From positions 9,731,970 through 9,795,969 of the forward strand of contig NC_052678.1 in the NCBI RefSeq assembly GCF_016802725.1: a stretch of DNA of 64,000 nt, given 5' to 3'. The notes under the pieces were generated by a model. It was not told the DNA's origin. It worked only from the letters and a program-made list of their open reading frames with translations, and ran no database searches. The stretch comes from Solenopsis invicta (Eukaryota; Arthropoda; Insecta; Hymenoptera; Formicidae). Within the stretch, counting starts at the first letter, position 1. Every line of letters starts with the position of its first letter. Positions 62,507 through 64,000 of this stretch are shown here, piece by piece. The position numbers and the translations under genes were made by a program.

Positions 62507-64000
62507 CTCTCTAGTCTATTAATAACGATATTATTGGTCGCATATCCTTAAAGTCTTTAATAATATTCTACATTTATTGAGTTCAAATTTTTATAAATAC
62601 TTGAAGGTAAATAATGTTATAAACGTTTGTGATTCTGCGAAGCATTCATAACGAAAAAAAGATTAGAGCTTGCTCATACACTGTTTAGGGTTAACATTCA
62701 CTCGACAACAACGTTCGAATCGTGCGAGAAACGCACATGTATTGGCAACATACCTGCCGAGGCTTGACCGGTGGTGGTGGAGGACGAATGGAGGGTCCGA
62801 GGATTGCGGCTACCGTAGTTTGGGGTTGATGATGAAGTGAGGGTGGCTGCTGCCAGGGCAGCCCTGTGCGTCCCAATGTTCCCTGCAGCTGCACATGTTG
62901 CTGCAGCTGCTGCTGCACTTGCTGCTGCGCTTGCTGCAGATGCTGCTGACTGTTGCTGCGCTCGACTACTGGCGTAACTCGAGGAAGTGTTGAACCGACT
63001 GAAGAAGTCTTCCGAACTGTCTGTGAAATTAGCTACTGATTACTCTGTTCTTGGCTGACGCTTTTTTTTAACGCAGACCAATAAGTACACCCAAATATAA
63101 TAATTAAAACAAAATTAAATTTAACGTATAAAGAGAAATCGTTTACTTAAATCCGCGAGAGAGCGAGTTTTACTCAGATTCATGAAGAACAAGTACATTA
63201 CCTGACTTTACTGGCCAAATCTCCAACAGATACTTAAGCACGGCGATCGGTTGTTGGAAATCCATCGGAGGTCCGTTTTCTTCCGAGTGTAACATCAATA
63301 CCGGACCGAAGCAAACGGCGAGACTTGCCGGTGACATTTTATTACACTGTGATACTACCATCGCTAGGTGATCCAACAAGTAGATCAACGTGCACTATTC
63401 AATAAATAACACACATAATTAGAATCTGAGTATGATCACGGAGGAAAGCCTCATATTTAGTTTCTCTTTTCCTGGCTACAATCAATATGCATTTAAAATA
63501 AAATCTCGCGGATACGTACTCTGTTGACCTTAGGCAGGCAATCTAGTATACTGAACATAAGCTTAGCGTTGCCCTGCGGGTCGTCCGGCAAACAGACGGC
63601 CAGTGCGTCGACCATCATCTGGTAGAGGCACTTCGTGAAGAGAGGTTCCGGAAGTTCTCGCAAATAATCCTTTAGTACACCTAAAAAAAAACCGATCACG
63701 ATTGGTCGCCTCGTTAATTTTTTCTCAGATCTTGTGTATTTTATGATACTTTACCGGTGATGACATTAATGTCCGGCACGTTATCGGGCGACAGATTCAC
63801 GGATCGCGCGTTTCTCTCGAAAGCTTCCCTAAGTATCCTTTTCTTGGTGGCCGAACCACAAAGTCTGTACAAACCTGTTGCACGAAATAAAGCGACAGTT
63901 TTTATCGTGCACATATATAAACATTCTCGACTCGAGATGTTTTTTATTGCTCATTCGATACTTACCGATAATGTCAAGTCCTCTTCTCTCCACCTCTTCG
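60320..64000 (-). CDS. RhoGAP100F: RhoGAP100F / syd-1 orthologue, 3' part
   Basis: Partial: the 5' exons lie beyond 64000. Exons: 64000-63966, 63874-63755, 63680-63520, 63394-63202, 63016-62754, 60652-60320. The RhoGAP domain spans the first four. The arginine finger is in GLYRLCGSATKKR. LKDYLRELPEPLFTKCLYQM and LAVCFGPVLMLHSE are the other conserved blocks, the latter with Val where many active GAPs have Asn. The next exon gives a Gln-rich and Pro-rich linker (QQLQQHVQLQ, RPPPPPVKPRQ). The last exon gives a Ser/Glu-rich tail (SPGSPSSEESEASPEPINK) ending in poly-Thr and Gly repeats. Family members act at presynaptic active zones in synapse assembly. Exon 5 entry is ambiguous: acceptor 63020 with donor 63197 gives the same frame. 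Confidence 0.93.
61404..61467 (-). other. possible 64-nt cassette exon of RhoGAP100F
   Basis: In the 2.1-kb intron before the last exon, a GC-richer 64-nt block is bounded by TATTCTTCAG| and CACAG|GTATC on the minus strand. Inclusion shifts the frame. From the Gln/Pro frame it would end the protein with SKRKLPALPNR and a stop. From the Ala-rich frame it would add EQAQIAGSTKPLTAQRRR and stop just inside the last exon. Confidence 0.35.
62466..62514. repeat. (TC)n microsatellite in RhoGAP100F intron
   Basis: TC repeats with a few TTTC interruptions. It lies within the large intron between the Gln-rich exon and the terminal exon. Confidence 0.9.

Noticed and set aside
1..64000. CRISPR arrays, bacterial operons, rRNA, viral insertions
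   Set aside because: No regularly spaced repeats, ribosome-binding sites, rRNA motifs or recognisable viral domains were seen.

Overview
This is a stretch of an insect nuclear genome. It is AT-rich with sharp CpG-rich islands. It carries spliced genes with short GT-AG introns and many small foldback transposons, and I see no bacterial features. The overall look, with high CpG in an AT-rich background and a syd-1/RhoGAP100F-type gene, fits a hymenopteran, most likely an ant. The species call is inference.

Four genes can be reconstructed exon by exon with matching splice phases. (1) An aldo-keto reductase (L-galactose-dehydrogenase-like), + strand, 34328-36046, seven exons, 345 aa. (2) A membrane-anchored GNAT acetyltransferase of the NAT8-like type, - strand, 37277-36293, two exons, 273 aa, convergent with the reductase. 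(3) A secreted pancreatic-type lipase, - strand, 44603-39845, with Ser-Asp-His triad and full-length lid. It has two possible C-termini: an in-exon stop, or splicing onto a PLAT-like tail. (4) The 3' half of a RhoGAP100F (syd-1) orthologue, - strand, 64000-60320. It encodes the RhoGAP domain and a Gln/Pro-rich tail and continues past the right edge.

The left half (1-34 kb) is gene-poor. It holds isolated CpG-rich islands that look like conserved regulatory DNA, a convincing minus-strand core promoter at about 16.2 kb, and a minus-strand CpG-island first exon at 32.2 kb with a good candidate first coding exon at 29.1 kb. There are also weaker candidate + strand exons (3.4, 5.7 and 9.4 kb) and several MITEs. 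The block 46.6-60.3 kb has no recognisable gene. It is dominated by pyrimidine-rich and microsatellite sequence and may be an extended 3'UTR of RhoGAP100F.

The most interesting signals are: a tandem ~440-bp duplication (37.6-38.6 kb) whose best-conserved part is an intron-like core; the dual ends of the lipase; a RhoGAP100F exon open in two frames, with splice choices that switch between them plus a 64-nt possible cassette; a duplicated TATA-bearing block (12.8 and 13.6 kb); and a 174-codon open frame inside the putative 3'UTR.
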